Shown one piece after another: positions 43,757 to 54,076 of a stretch of DNA of 64,000 nucleotides (positions within the stretch are counted from its first letter, which is position 1; every line of letters starts with the position of its first letter). The DNA lies in the NCBI GenBank assembly GCA_943787205.1, contig CALSLN010000021.1, positions 1 to 64,000 of the forward strand. The letters are read 5' to 3'. Position numbers and translations under genes: made by a program. This DNA comes from an uncultured Rhodospirillaceae bacterium (lineage in GTDB: Bacteria > Pseudomonadota > Alphaproteobacteria > Rhodospirillales > Rhodospirillaceae). Below the pieces are notes generated by a model. That model saw nothing but the letters and a program-made list of their open reading frames with translations, did no database searches and had not been told where the DNA came from.

Positions 43757-44755
43757 CTATTTCTCGGTTTTCGATAGCGCGGCCTGCACCTTAGACGCCG
43801 TGACGTCGTCAACCCACCCAGACCAAACATCGACGCGCGTTTCTAAAAAATGCTGCGCGGCATCCTCGGCCTGCCCTCCGGTCTCTTCCATATAAGCAAG
43901 CGCCTCACTCACGAGCACAGAGTCCGTTTCGTAACGCCTCAAGAAATCAACGATGCGAGGCGCGTCCTCGGAGAACCGGCGATTAGCACCAATAGCCACT
44001 TCAACCACAGGGTAGGCTGTGGCCTCTGCAGGGCTTGGATTGGTTGCAAGGTCCGCGAATACAGCCGCGTCAAAGGGTGGCTCCTCAAGCATCACCATAT
44101 CGTACTTACCCAGCACCCAGGTTGGCCCCCAATAATACGTCACGATTGGCTTCTTTCGAATATAAGACGACGCAATGGCTGCGGCTAATGCCGCCCCTGT
44201 GCCGGGACGAAAATTGGTATAGTCGGCCTCTAGGCCATAAGCTTTAAGCTTTGCGCTGTTTATAACCTCGCAATTCCAACCAGCAATGCAGTTGTAGAAT
44301 CGCCCTTTGCTTGGTTCTTCAGGATCCGTAAACAAAGCCTTATGGGCTGGCAAATCAGCGACAGACACAAGGCCTGGCGCGACGGCATCTTCGCCTTCAA
44401 CCATGTAACGGGGGACGTACCACCCCTGCACAGCATCGGGGAAATTCGTTCCCACCTCTATGACTTGGTTGCGGCGCAGCCCCTTGTTCCAAATCTCCGT
44501 GACATTGTCTTTCCAGACTTCCATGACAACGTCGATATCACCTTGAGCGACACCCTGAAGTAAGGGAATGGTCGTACCGGGAAGCACATCCGTTTCGCAG
44601 CCATAGCCCGTTTCCAGAATCACTTGAGCAACAGCGGTATGAAAAGCGTTCGACTGCCAATCCATACCGGCAAAGACGACCGGGCGGTCAACCTCGCAGG
44701 CCACGGCGGGTGCAGCCAAGAACAATGCAACGAAGAAAAGAGTGTGAATGCGCAT
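43757..44755 (-). CDS. ProX/OpuAC-like glycine betaine binding protein
   Basis: 332 residues with a signal peptide ending AVACEVDRPV near residue 19; the mature protein lacks a lipobox. The substrate-binding pattern fits OpuAC: FAGMDWQSNAFHTAVAQVILETGYGCETDVLPGTT, VMEVWKDN, YYWGPTWVLGKYDMV, and tryptophans that could form a cation-pi box. It delivers the ligand to the ProW-like channel. First gene of the importer operon. Confidence 0.9.
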   Translation of the reverse strand: MRIHTLFFVALFLAAPAVACEVDRPVVFAGMDWQSNAFHTAVAQVILETGYGCETDVLPGTTIPLLQGVAQGDIDVVMEVWKDNVTEIWNKGLRRNQVIEVGTNFPDAVQGWYVPRYMVEGEDAVAPGLVSVADLPAHKALFTDPEEPSKGRFYNCIAGWNCEVINSAKLKAYGLEADYTNFRPGTGAALAAAIASSYIRKKPIVTYYWGPTWVLGKYDMVMLEEPPFDAAVFADLATNPSPAEATAYPVVEVAIGANRRFSEDAPRIVDFLRRYETDSVLVSEALAYMEETGGQAEDAAQHFLETRVDVWSGWVDDVTASKVQAALSKTEK

Positions 44756-44871
44756 AACAAGACCCTACCCAACCCAAGCCTCATCCGCAAATTACAGACT
44801 GCACCCTTGAAGATTACGCCCAGATCAGCCCTACTCGCTCATTCAACAGCTCGCCGCATTGGAGACACGCG

Positions 44872-45639
44872 ATGACCTTAGACATCCGTCAGATTCCTGT
44901 TCTCAACGATAACTACATTTACCTTGTCCGAGAACCGGAGAGCGGAAATGTGGCTGTCGTTGACCCAGCTGTTGTCGGCCCCGTGGTAGACGAAGCGAGT
45001 AAGCTTGGCTGGGCGATCACGCACATACTGAATACGCATCACCACAGTGACCACACCGGCGGAAATCTAGAAATCAGAGAGAAGACCGGGTGCACCATCG
45101 TCGGCCCAGGTCCCGACAAAGACCGCATCCCCGGCATCGATATTCAAGTGAATGATGGCGATATCTTTGCGTTTGGCGCAGCAGAAGCGAAAGTCTTCTT
45201 TGTGCCTGGCCATACACGCGGGCACATCGCGTTTTGGTTTGCGAACTCAGACGCCCTGTTCTGTGGCGACACATTATTTTCTATTGGCTGCGGCCGTGTC
45301 TTCGAAGGCACCATGGATCAGATGTGGACAAGCTTGAGCCGCCTCAGAGACTTACCATCGGAAACCCGCATTTACTGTGCCCACGAATACACTCAGAGCA
45401 ATGTTCAATTTGCCGTATCGGTTGATCCGAAAAACATGGCTTTGCGAAATCGAGAAGCAGAGGTGAAGCGAAAACGTGCAAACGGCGAATCAACCGTGCC
45501 GTCTCGCCTCGGGGAAGAGCTGGCGGCCAACCCGTTTCTACGCGCAGATCAACCCGACCTACAAAAAGCTCTGAGTATGGTCGGCGCGGACCCTGTTGCA
45601 GTTTTCACAGAAGTTCGGGGCCGCAAAGACGCTTTCTAA
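44872..45639 (+). CDS. gloB: Hydroxyacylglutathione hydrolase (glyoxalase II)
   Basis: 255 residues. The metallo-beta-lactamase metal motif THHHSDHTGGN is at residues 55-65, followed by VPGHTRGHIAFWF, LFCGDTLFSIGCGRVFEG and IYCAHEYTQSNVQFA, typical of glyoxalase II. The C-terminal glutathione-binding part (KRKRANGESTVPSRLGEELAANPFLR) is complete. It hydrolyses S-lactoylglutathione. Convergent with the RND permease, 16 bp apart. Confidence 0.95.
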   Translation: MTLDIRQIPVLNDNYIYLVREPESGNVAVVDPAVVGPVVDEASKLGWAITHILNTHHHSDHTGGNLEIREKTGCTIVGPGPDKDRIPGIDIQVNDGDIFAFGAAEAKVFFVPGHTRGHIAFWFANSDALFCGDTLFSIGCGRVFEGTMDQMWTSLSRLRDLPSETRIYCAHEYTQSNVQFAVSVDPKNMALRNREAEVKRKRANGESTVPSRLGEELAANPFLRADQPDLQKALSMVGADPVAVFTEVRGRKDAF

Positions 45640-45655
45640 GGTTCTGAGATTGCAC

Positions 45656-48600
45656 CTACTCTGCTGGCGCGCTGACCAAGGCTTCACCGGGCAACGCCTG
45701 ACGTTCCCGGGACAACAGTGTGTAAACCACAGGCACGACAAACAGGGTAAAGAACGACCCGAATAGCAAACCGCCCACAACCACAAGGCCGATTTGCTCG
45801 CGACTTTCCGCCCCAGCGCCGGTCGCCAAAGCCAAAGGCACCGCGCCAAGCACCATAGCAGCCGTCGTCATCAAGATCGGGCGCAGTCGAAGCACCGCTG
45901 ACTCCAACGCCGCCTCCATTTTATCCATACCTTGTGCCCGACGAGAATTGGCAAATTCCACAATGAGAATTCCGTGCTTCGAGATCAATCCGATCAACGT
46001 GATCAATCCGACTTGGCTATACACATTGAGAGACCCATTGGTAACGGTCAGCGTTAGTAGAGCACCAGCAATGGCCAGCGGAACGGAAATCAAAATAATG
46101 AACGGATCGACAAAGCTTTCAAACTGCGCTGCAAGCACCAGATAAATGAAGGCAATGGCAAGTATGAAAACCAACGCCAGCCGCCCGGACGCGTCTTTGA
46201 ATTCGCGACTAACACCTTTGTAGTCGATCTGAACCGGCACCTGGGCTGAATCGCGCACTGTATTTTCTATAAGACTCAGCGCCTCAGCCAAACTTAAACC
46301 AGGGTCTGCATTTGCAGAGATCGTCATCGCGCGCAAACGATTGAAGTGAACCAGCTCACGAGGCGCCACCGTCTCTTCGAATTGCACAAGATTTGCGAGC
46401 GGCACCATGGCATCGTCATCGCCACGGACAAAAAGACGGGCAAGATCGCGAGGGTCAGAGCGCTCTGATTCATCGATCTGGACGACCACATCATATTGCT
46501 CACCCGCTTTCTTAAAGCGCGTGACGTTCCGTCCGCCCAGCAGGGTCTCAAGGGTGCGACCTATTGTGGCAACTGACACGCCAATATCGACAGCCTTCTC
46601 TCGATTAACCGTCGTTCTCAATTCAGGCTTATTCAGACGAAGGTCTGTGTCCAGGTCTCGAATGCCGGATCCCGGACCAAGCCGCGCAGCAACGTCGCCA
46701 CCCAATTGCTCCAGGTCTTTATAGGTTCCTGTCGTCCGAACAACGACTTCAATCTGTTTGGTACCGCCGCGAGAGCCAAAGGTTGGAGGCACAGTAGCAA
46801 AAGCAAAAATACCCGGAATCGCGAAGACCTGCGGGCTCACAATTTCAGAGATTTCATAACTTTTACGGTCACGCTCCCCCCACGGAATTAGCGTGGAGAA
46901 GGTGGACGTCACCGTGGAAACGGGAAACCCAACCATGGTCATGTAGTTTTCAATCTCAGGGATGTTTTCGACGATGGTCTCAACCTGTTGCGCATTACGC
47001 GACATAAATCCTGGAGTTGCCCCTTCTGGGCCAACCTGCGCGATGATCATCAGGCCACGGTCTTCAATCGGCGTGAGCTCCTGTTTCAGATTTAGAAACA
47101 TGTACACAGCAGACATCGCAATGATGGCAATCCCGGCAACAACAGGGCCACGCAATTGAAGCACACGCGACAAGGCCCGGCGGTACGCGTTCGTCAGCCC
47201 TGTCATCACATCTTCAAACAAACCTGTGACAGCGCCTTTCTCTTTCTCAGCTCTAAGCAATTTGGCACACAACATCGGCGTCAATGTTAAGGCCGTCAGG
47301 CCCGACACCAGAACAGCACCGGCAAGAGTTAAGGCAAACTCCGTAAAGAGTTTACCAATCGTTCCGGATACAAAGGATACGGGAAAGAAAACAGCCGCCA
47401 ATGTGGTCGACATGGCAATGATCGCAAACGTGATTTGCTTGGAACCTTTAACCGCAGCGTCAAAGGGCGCCATGCCACGCTCAATTTGCCGGTGAATATT
47501 TTCCAACATGACAATGGCATCATCGACCACGAGGCCAATCGCCAACACAAAGGCCAGAAGCGTAAGCGTGTTAATACTAAAACCAAACAAGCTCATGATT
47601 GCGAGAGAGCCGATCAAAGAAACCGGGATCGTAACCAGTGGAATGATCGTCGCACGTGCGGTGTGGAGAAACACGAACACGACGATAGACACCAGGACGA
47701 TGGCCTCTGCAATTGCGAAGTACACCGCCTTGATAGACTCAGTAATAAAAATTGTCGTGTCATACCCAATAACCGCGTCGACACCCTCAGGCATCCCCTG
47801 GAGGATATCAGGCAGAGCATCTGCAACAGCCTTACTCACGTCCAACGGGTTCGCCGTAGATTGCTTCACCACGCCAAACGCCACGGCTTGACGACCATTA
47901 ATCTGACTAAGTTGACGCTCTTCTTCCGGACCCAATTCTATTCTGGCGACGTCTTCAAGGCGCACCAAATAGCCGTCCGCATCGCGCAAAATGACCTTCG
48001 CGAACTCTTGCGTTGAACTTAAGTCTGTCTGAGCAACAACCGAATACTCACGGTCGACACTTTCAATCCGCCCCGACGGAACTTCGATATTCTGGTCTCG
48101 GAGCGCCTGCTCAACATCTTGAGCTGTCACACCAAATGCGGCCATGCGGGCTCGGTCCAGCCAGATGCGCATGGCATACCGCCGCGAACCGATGAGCTCA
48201 ATGTTAGCGACACCAGGCAAAGCTTGCACCTGATCAACGGCGAGAGTCTCGATAAACTCTGTTAGGTCCAGTGCCGAATACCGATCCGTCGAAAATGCCA
48301 GATAAATGATGGGCTGTGCATCCGCCTCAACCTTCGCGATGATTGGTTCGTCAACCTCGCGGGGTAACAAGCCTCGTGCGCGCCCGACGCGATCTCGCAC
48401 ATCCGACGCGGCCGCATCCGGATCACGGTCTAGCAGGAACCGGATTGTAATCTGGCTTGCCTCTGACCGGCTTATAGAACTGACGTAGTCGACACCCTCG
48501 ATACCCGACAAAGCATCCTCGAGAACGTCGGTCACTTGTGATTCGATAATCGACGCACTGGCCCCAGGATAAACACTTAGGACTGTCACCACAGGTGAAT

Positions 48601-48721
48601 CGATGTTTGGGTATTCACGAATAGAAAGGGATTGCAGCGAAATCAGCCCGATCAGGACGATGACCAGGTTAATAACGGTTGCAAGGACAGGGCGCCGAAT
48701 ACAGAGCTCTGTAATACTCAT
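45656..48721 (-). CDS. RND efflux transporter permease (AcrB/MdtB family)
   Basis: 1021 residues, normal size, with twelve membrane segments arranged as one N-terminal helix, periplasmic loop, helices, second loop and helices. Start MSITELCIRRPVLATVINLVIVLIGL and motif VDDAIVMLENIHRQIERG around the proton-relay region are typical. It extrudes hydrophobic compounds using the proton gradient. It overlaps the adaptor gene by 4 bp; no outer-membrane channel gene is adjacent, so it likely uses a TolC elsewhere. Confidence 0.95.
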   Translation of the reverse strand: MSITELCIRRPVLATVINLVIVLIGLISLQSLSIREYPNIDSPVVTVLSVYPGASASIIESQVTDVLEDALSGIEGVDYVSSISRSEASQITIRFLLDRDPDAAASDVRDRVGRARGLLPREVDEPIIAKVEADAQPIIYLAFSTDRYSALDLTEFIETLAVDQVQALPGVANIELIGSRRYAMRIWLDRARMAAFGVTAQDVEQALRDQNIEVPSGRIESVDREYSVVAQTDLSSTQEFAKVILRDADGYLVRLEDVARIELGPEEERQLSQINGRQAVAFGVVKQSTANPLDVSKAVADALPDILQGMPEGVDAVIGYDTTIFITESIKAVYFAIAEAIVLVSIVVFVFLHTARATIIPLVTIPVSLIGSLAIMSLFGFSINTLTLLAFVLAIGLVVDDAIVMLENIHRQIERGMAPFDAAVKGSKQITFAIIAMSTTLAAVFFPVSFVSGTIGKLFTEFALTLAGAVLVSGLTALTLTPMLCAKLLRAEKEKGAVTGLFEDVMTGLTNAYRRALSRVLQLRGPVVAGIAIIAMSAVYMFLNLKQELTPIEDRGLMIIAQVGPEGATPGFMSRNAQQVETIVENIPEIENYMTMVGFPVSTVTSTFSTLIPWGERDRKSYEISEIVSPQVFAIPGIFAFATVPPTFGSRGGTKQIEVVVRTTGTYKDLEQLGGDVAARLGPGSGIRDLDTDLRLNKPELRTTVNREKAVDIGVSVATIGRTLETLLGGRNVTRFKKAGEQYDVVVQIDESERSDPRDLARLFVRGDDDAMVPLANLVQFEETVAPRELVHFNRLRAMTISANADPGLSLAEALSLIENTVRDSAQVPVQIDYKGVSREFKDASGRLALVFILAIAFIYLVLAAQFESFVDPFIILISVPLAIAGALLTLTVTNGSLNVYSQVGLITLIGLISKHGILIVEFANSRRAQGMDKMEAALESAVLRLRPILMTTAAMVLGAVPLALATGAGAESREQIGLVVVGGLLFGSFFTLFVVPVVYTLLSRERQALPGEALVSAPAE

Positions 48722-49791
48722 GCACCTGGCCCTTTAAGCGCCTCAACGTTCATAACCGATGAGCCCTCACGCAGCTTTAACTGCCCCGCAGTCACAATGG
48801 TTTCTCCAGCAGCCAGCCCGGAGACGATCTCAACGTCGCCGCCTCGCCGACCACCGGTTTTGACATCACGCAACTGGGCGATACCGTCATCGACCACGAA
48901 TACTGTCTGGCGCGATTGAATAGGCACAAGGGCGCGCTCAGGAATCATAATCGCATTATCGCGACGCTCAAAAATAATGGCAACGCGGGCGAACAATCCA
49001 GGCCGTAATCGCCGGTCAGGATTAGGAACCAAGGCACGAAGCGTGACGCTACGGCCAGAGGCTTCAATCCGAGGGTCAATGGCATAAACCTCGCCTTCGA
49101 AATTCTCACCTGGAAACGCATCGACTTGGACAACAACACTTTGCCCAGTTTTAACGGTGGACAGCAAAACTTCAGGCAAAGCAAAAGCAACTTTGATGGG
49201 ATTGATCGCTTCAATGTTCACGATCTCTTGTCCGGCCATAACGTAATCGCCCGGACTTACTTTGCGAATTCCAATAACACCACTGAACGGAGCGTGAATT
49301 TCTGTCCGGTCCAATCGGGCACGGGCAAGATCAAGGTTGGCACGGTCTTCCTGCAACTTTGACAACGCCTCATCCAGAGAGCGCTGCGTTCCGGCGCCAC
49401 GACCTTCTAGATTAACGGCCCTGTCATAATTCGCTTTCGACAGATTCAACCGCGCGTCAGCCTGATTAAATTCCGCTCGATAGATGCTGTCGTCAATCGT
49501 GATGACGAGGTCGCCCTTACTAATGGGCTGACCTTCAACAAAGCCAATTTGATCTACACGACCAGCAATTTCAGATCGAATAATGACCGCTTCATCTGAG
49601 GCCAAAGAGCCAACGGCCACTTCGCGTTCAACGAAGGTCTCGGCCTGCACCACTAGCATTTCGACGGGGATCGCCGGCCGCTGACCCTGCAGCCTCCCAG
49701 CCATCTGATCTGCACCACCTTCGCCCAGATAAACGTAAGCACCGCCGCCTATAGCAATCGCCAAGACAACAAGAATAAAAATTCGACTCAT
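48718..49791 (-). CDS. RND efflux periplasmic adaptor (membrane fusion protein)
   Basis: 357 residues with an N-terminal membrane anchor (IFILVVLAIAIGGGAYVYL). The lipoyl/hairpin/beta-barrel order is visible: VIIRSEIAGRVDQIGFVEGQPISKGDLVITID, a coiled-coil with RLNLSKANYDRAVNLEGRGAGTQRSLDEALSKLQ, and IHAPFSGVIGIRKVSPGDYVMAGQEIV. It links the permease to an outer-membrane channel. First gene of the pair. Confidence 0.93.
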   Translation of the reverse strand: MSRIFILVVLAIAIGGGAYVYLGEGGADQMAGRLQGQRPAIPVEMLVVQAETFVEREVAVGSLASDEAVIIRSEIAGRVDQIGFVEGQPISKGDLVITIDDSIYRAEFNQADARLNLSKANYDRAVNLEGRGAGTQRSLDEALSKLQEDRANLDLARARLDRTEIHAPFSGVIGIRKVSPGDYVMAGQEIVNIEAINPIKVAFALPEVLLSTVKTGQSVVVQVDAFPGENFEGEVYAIDPRIEASGRSVTLRALVPNPDRRLRPGLFARVAIIFERRDNAIMIPERALVPIQSRQTVFVVDDGIAQLRDVKTGGRRGGDVEIVSGLAAGETIVTAGQLKLREGSSVMNVEALKGPGA

Positions 49792-49824
49792 TTATTTTTC
49801 TGACTAGCGCGACTTCAGCGTGCG

Positions 49825-50463
49825 CTAGCTTTTGCTCCGAATAGAATTGACGAACTCACCTAGCCCTAGACGTCTCATGCGCCTCAAGCGTTCCGCCTTA
49901 AGAATAGCTTGTACGTTTTGAATGCTCTCTTCTATCACGTCATTAACAATCACATAGTCGTATTCTGGCCAATGACTCATTTCATCAGAAGCCTTCGCCA
50001 TGCGTTTACGAATGACCTCCTCAGAATCCTGCCCTCGCCCGGTCAACCTTTGCTCTAGCTCTTCATATGACGGAGGGAGAATGAAAATGCTAATCACATC
50101 ATCGCGCGCAGATTCTCGAAGCTGCTGTGTTCCCTGCCAATCGATATCAAAGAGAACATCCTCACCGGCCGTTAAGTGCTTTTCAACGAGCGTTCTGGGC
50201 GTACCGTAATAGTTGCTGAATACGCGGGCATGCTCCAGCAGCTCACCGCCCTGCACTTTTTGATTGTATTCATCCTCGGTGATGAAAAAGTAATCGCGTC
50301 CATCTTCTTCACCTGGCCGTGGCGGCCGGGTGGTCATGGAGATCGACAAAAAGAGCTCGTCTTCACTTTCCAGAAGCGCGCGCGCAATCGTGCTTTTGCC
50401 AGCTCCAGACGGAGATGACAGCACGAGCATGAGTCCGCGACGTTGTATTTTTGATCCCGGCAT
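49825..50463 (-). CDS. gmk: Guanylate kinase
   Basis: 212 residues. The P-loop SSPSGAGKST is at residues 16-25, followed by SISMTTRPPRPGEEDGRDYFFI and GTPRTLVEKHLTAGEDVLFDIDWQG, all typical. It makes GDP from GMP with ATP and is essential. It follows yicC by 29 bp, the usual order. Confidence 0.96.
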   Translation of the reverse strand: MPGSKIQRRGLMLVLSSPSGAGKSTIARALLESEDELFLSISMTTRPPRPGEEDGRDYFFITEDEYNQKVQGGELLEHARVFSNYYGTPRTLVEKHLTAGEDVLFDIDWQGTQQLRESARDDVISIFILPPSYEELEQRLTGRGQDSEEVIRKRMAKASDEMSHWPEYDYVIVNDVIEESIQNVQAILKAERLRRMRRLGLGEFVNSIRSKS

Positions 50464-50492
50464 TATCTTTTTCGTCTCTCTATCATCGGGCG

Positions 50493-51395
50493 CTACTCAA
50501 CATTTTGAATTTGCTCCCGGAACTGATCAATCACTGCCTTAAGTTCTAGCCCAATTTTGGTGAGATCCGCATCAGAAGACTTCGAGCACAGCGTATTGGC
50601 CTCACGATTAAACTCCTGCGACAGAAATTCAAGGCGGCGCCCGCATGGGCTTCCTTTCGCCATCAACTCCCGGCCCTGGGCAACATGCGCCGATAAGCGG
50701 TCCAGCTCCTCTTTCACATCTGACTTGGTGGCAAGAAGGGCGGCCTCCTGCGCTAATCTGTCCTCACTTAAAGCCGGAGATGCTTCAAGCAGGGCATCGA
50801 CCTGGGCCTTAATTCGGCTTCTCAAGGCATCAGGTTGAGCCGCCGCTGTCTCTGCTGCACGGCCACAAAGAGCCTCTATGTCGTCGACCTGGGATGACAA
50901 TAAGGTCGCCATATGGGCGCCCTCACCAGCCCGCGCTTCAATCAGCGCCCCTAGCGCTTGGGATAGTCCCGCGATTAACGCATCGGATCGTTCTTGCCGC
51001 TCTTCATCAGATTTTGGCTCCGGATCGGATGGTTCGATCACACCTTTTAGGCCGAACAGTCCGTCCATGCTCGCCGGCGCGATATCAGGGGCATGCTTAA
51101 TGGCTTTAAGTTTTGCCAGATCAATAAGCGTATCGAGAAAGGCTTCATTGATGCGATGGCCTGAACCCGTATCCGTATAGGAAACAGACAACGTCATATT
51201 GAGGTTGCCACGCGCCAGTCTGTCAGCAGCCGCTTTTCGCACCATCGGCTCTAACGTTTCGAGGCCGGGTGGCAGCCGCAAACGCACGTCCAGCCCCTTG
51301 CCGTTCACGCTGCGCAGTTCCCACACCCACGACAGAGAGCCATTCAAGGCTACTCCCTCACTTCGCGCAAAGCCTGTCATGCTGTTGATCGTCAC
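50493..51395 (-). CDS. YicC/YloC family endoribonuclease
   Basis: 300 residues. Start INSMTGFARSEG, the central SVNGKGLDVRLRLPPGLETLEP and the end RRLEFLSQEFNREANTLCSKSSDADLTKIGLELKAVIDQFREQIQNVE match the YicC family, whose members cleave RNA. It usually follows mltG in alphaproteobacteria; here a 6-kb signalling island lies between. Confidence 0.93.
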   Translation of the reverse strand: MTINSMTGFARSEGVALNGSLSWVWELRSVNGKGLDVRLRLPPGLETLEPMVRKAAADRLARGNLNMTLSVSYTDTGSGHRINEAFLDTLIDLAKLKAIKHAPDIAPASMDGLFGLKGVIEPSDPEPKSDEERQERSDALIAGLSQALGALIEARAGEGAHMATLLSSQVDDIEALCGRAAETAAAQPDALRSRIKAQVDALLEASPALSEDRLAQEAALLATKSDVKEELDRLSAHVAQGRELMAKGSPCGRRLEFLSQEFNREANTLCSKSSDADLTKIGLELKAVIDQFREQIQNVE

Positions 51396-51512
51396 CGCGC
51401 GCCCTCTCCGAGTCCAAAAGTCGAACTTTTATAAGGGCTTAATGGGTCTCACGCTAGACTCCAGCGCTGAAGGCCAGAGCAACTTATCCTTGGCGAACGC
51501 TGGGATTTTGAC

Positions 51513-53924
51513 CTAATGGACTTTTTGAAGGGACCGAGCGCTTATAAACGCCTTAAATTCTAAAGCAGGGAGCGGCTTGCTGATTAGATACCCCTGTATC
51601 TCATCGCATTTCCGAGCCTTTAGAAAGGCAACCTGCTCCTCGGTTTCAACGCCTTCAGCAATCACCGACAAGCCCAAGGAATGCCCCAAACCGACAACGG
51701 CTTCGACAATTTTCTCGTTATCTTGGTCCACGCCGATTCCGCGAACAAACGACCCGTCCACCTTAAGGCGACGCACAGGGAACGCCTGTAAGTTAGAAAG
51801 CGATGAATACCCGGTTCCGAAGTCATCCATGGAAATGCTAATTCCAGCATCCACAAGCTGATCTACATTTCGGGTGACATGGTCTGTTCGTTCCATGGGA
51901 ACTGTTTCGGTGATCTCGAGATCAACTGCACCTACATCGAGTCCACTCCGGCTGAGCTGGCTCAAAACTTGGGTGCCAAGTTCTCGGTGTTCAAATTGAT
52001 GTCCGGACACATTTATACCCATTTGGATTGCGGGCATGCCCTCACTTCGCCATTCAGCTGTCTGGCGGCAAATTTCTTCAATGATCCAGTCACCAATAGG
52101 CAGAATCAAACCTGATGCTTCTGCGACCGGGATAAATTCGTCGGGCGGGATAAACCCGATTGTAGGATGGTTCCACCTTAAGAGCGCTTCTGCCCCAATA
52201 ACGTCACCCGTGTCTAAGTTGACCTGAGGCTGGTATGCCAGCCAAAGCTCGCCCTTCTTAATCGCATCTCGAAGGTCACTCTCGAGACTAACGCGCGACC
52301 GAATCTCATCATCCATTTCTTGATCAAAGTATTGGAACGTATGCCCGCCTTCCGCTTTTGCGCGATACATTGCAAGTTCGGCGTGGCGTAACAGATTAAG
52401 AGGGTCCACGTTGTCTTCGGGATACACAGAAATTCCGATACTGGCCGTCATTTTTATAATCTTGCCAGAAACCTCTATCGGTTCATCAAAGGTCTCAAGC
52501 ATCCGTCGCACCATACGGCTGGCAGCGTTTGTATCCTCTAAATCTTCAAGCAAAATTCCAAATTCATCTCCGCCGAGACGAGACATTGTATCCGTGTTGC
52601 GCATCAACGAGTGGACGCGCTCCGTGATCGTGACGATGATTTGATCACCGACGTCGTGACCAAGGGTGTTGTTTACGTCCTTAAAATGATCCAGATCCAT
52701 AATCATCACAGCGGCACGACGACCAGCTCGTGATGCGCGGTCCAATGCCGTAGCCAGGCGGTCCATAAAAAGATCCCGGTTTGGCAGATCCGTTAGAGTG
52801 TCAAATCCAGCCAACCGGACCAAGTCAGCTTGAGCTTTGAGCTTGTCTGTGATGTCTTCTTGAATAGCCACAAAGTGCGTCAGACGGCCCGCATTATCAT
52901 TGATCGGTGTGATGCTCTGTTCAGCCGTGTAGTCATGACCATCTTTGTGCCGATTAAAGACCTGGCCTTGCCATGTCCGGCCCGCAAAAATCGTGTCCCA
53001 CATTTCGGCATAAATCGCTGGGTCTTGAGCGCTTGATTTCAATATGCTGACGTCTTGGCCAACGAACCCCTGATCTTCATACCCAGAAAGTCGCCCTATC
53101 GCACGGTTCGCCCACTTAATGCGTCCCTTGGAATCCGTGATAAAAATCCCGTTTACTGTCGCGTCCATTGCCTTCAATTGCATAGCGGCGATGGCTTCGA
53201 ATCCGTGTCGCTCGGTTACATCCCGCAGCGTGGCAAGAGTCGCGTCTTGCCCCTGCCACGAGATTGGGGATGTGCGCATATCAAGATAAATAGGCTTACC
53301 ATTCAGGGCAGACTCGAGACTCGTCCACTCTGAACCTTTGGTAAACGGAAAGCCGAACGGCGTTCCAATCATCTCGCCGATACTGCGACCGAAGAGCTCT
53401 GCGGCGGAGGTGTTGCAGAAAACGATCGAGCCTGTTTGATCGACAATCAACAACCCATCACTCGAATTGGCGATGATGTCATGAACAAAACTAGTGTCCC
53501 GATGACCTGTAGCAACGTTGTCAGTGACCGCTTTAACCAGCGTAACAACAACAAAGGTACGACCAACTTGATCCGCAACGACAGATGATTCGATATCAAC
53601 GTTGCAGGTGTGGCCGTCGGACACCTGAACTGAGACCTCTCGCGCAATCGTCCTGCCAAACGCACGCGCCCCTGAAACACAATCGGTGATGCTGGGCATG
53701 CCGACGCCCAACGCGAACTGATCTATCTCTCGGCCAATGAAATCTTCCGGTTGATAGCCGGTGAGTGTTTCAAATGCTCCGTTGGCCCAAAACACTTTTT
53801 GCGCGTCATCAACAACCATCACGGCCAAAGCTGCACCAGCCAAAACCGTGTCCAGCATTGCAAGACCTGTCGTCCGATCAAAAGCCAGAGTTGCTGGCTC
53901 GATTGCCCGTACATCTGTGTTCAT
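51513..53924 (-). CDS. PAS-PAS-PAS-GGDEF-EAL signalling protein
   Basis: 803 residues from ATG 53924; the frame extends to TTG 54014 but the added 30 residues are low-complexity. Three PAS domains fill roughly residues 20-350 (for example AMDATVNGIFITDSKGRIKWANRAIGRLSGYED). A GGDEF domain follows with the intact motif RLGGDEFGILLED, then an EAL domain with GAEALLRWNHP, DDFGTGYSSLSNL and EGVETEEQVAFL. Both catalytic motifs look complete, so it can make and degrade cyclic di-GMP. No membrane segments: it is probably a cytosolic sensor. It is divergent from the receiver-KaiB-kinase operon, with 152 bp between. Confidence 0.93.
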   Translation of the reverse strand: MNTDVRAIEPATLAFDRTTGLAMLDTVLAGAALAVMVVDDAQKVFWANGAFETLTGYQPEDFIGREIDQFALGVGMPSITDCVSGARAFGRTIAREVSVQVSDGHTCNVDIESSVVADQVGRTFVVVTLVKAVTDNVATGHRDTSFVHDIIANSSDGLLIVDQTGSIVFCNTSAAELFGRSIGEMIGTPFGFPFTKGSEWTSLESALNGKPIYLDMRTSPISWQGQDATLATLRDVTERHGFEAIAAMQLKAMDATVNGIFITDSKGRIKWANRAIGRLSGYEDQGFVGQDVSILKSSAQDPAIYAEMWDTIFAGRTWQGQVFNRHKDGHDYTAEQSITPINDNAGRLTHFVAIQEDITDKLKAQADLVRLAGFDTLTDLPNRDLFMDRLATALDRASRAGRRAAVMIMDLDHFKDVNNTLGHDVGDQIIVTITERVHSLMRNTDTMSRLGGDEFGILLEDLEDTNAASRMVRRMLETFDEPIEVSGKIIKMTASIGISVYPEDNVDPLNLLRHAELAMYRAKAEGGHTFQYFDQEMDDEIRSRVSLESDLRDAIKKGELWLAYQPQVNLDTGDVIGAEALLRWNHPTIGFIPPDEFIPVAEASGLILPIGDWIIEEICRQTAEWRSEGMPAIQMGINVSGHQFEHRELGTQVLSQLSRSGLDVGAVDLEITETVPMERTDHVTRNVDQLVDAGISISMDDFGTGYSSLSNLQAFPVRRLKVDGSFVRGIGVDQDNEKIVEAVVGLGHSLGLSVIAEGVETEEQVAFLKARKCDEIQGYLISKPLPALEFKAFISARSLQKVH

Positions 53925-54076
53925 TGCCCATCGCCCCAAATGAGGATTGTTATTTTGTTTTGACTGTATATTATTTATATTCGAAACCATAGGACATAAA
54001 CTTGAGGAATACAACTTAGGGGTGAATTACTAAAAAACAATCTCTGATGTGGCACGGCAGAGTGGGGAGCTGAGGA

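Noticed and set aside
47435..48016. 193-codon plus-strand frame opposite the RND permease
   Set aside because: His/Arg-rich shadow of the permease gene.
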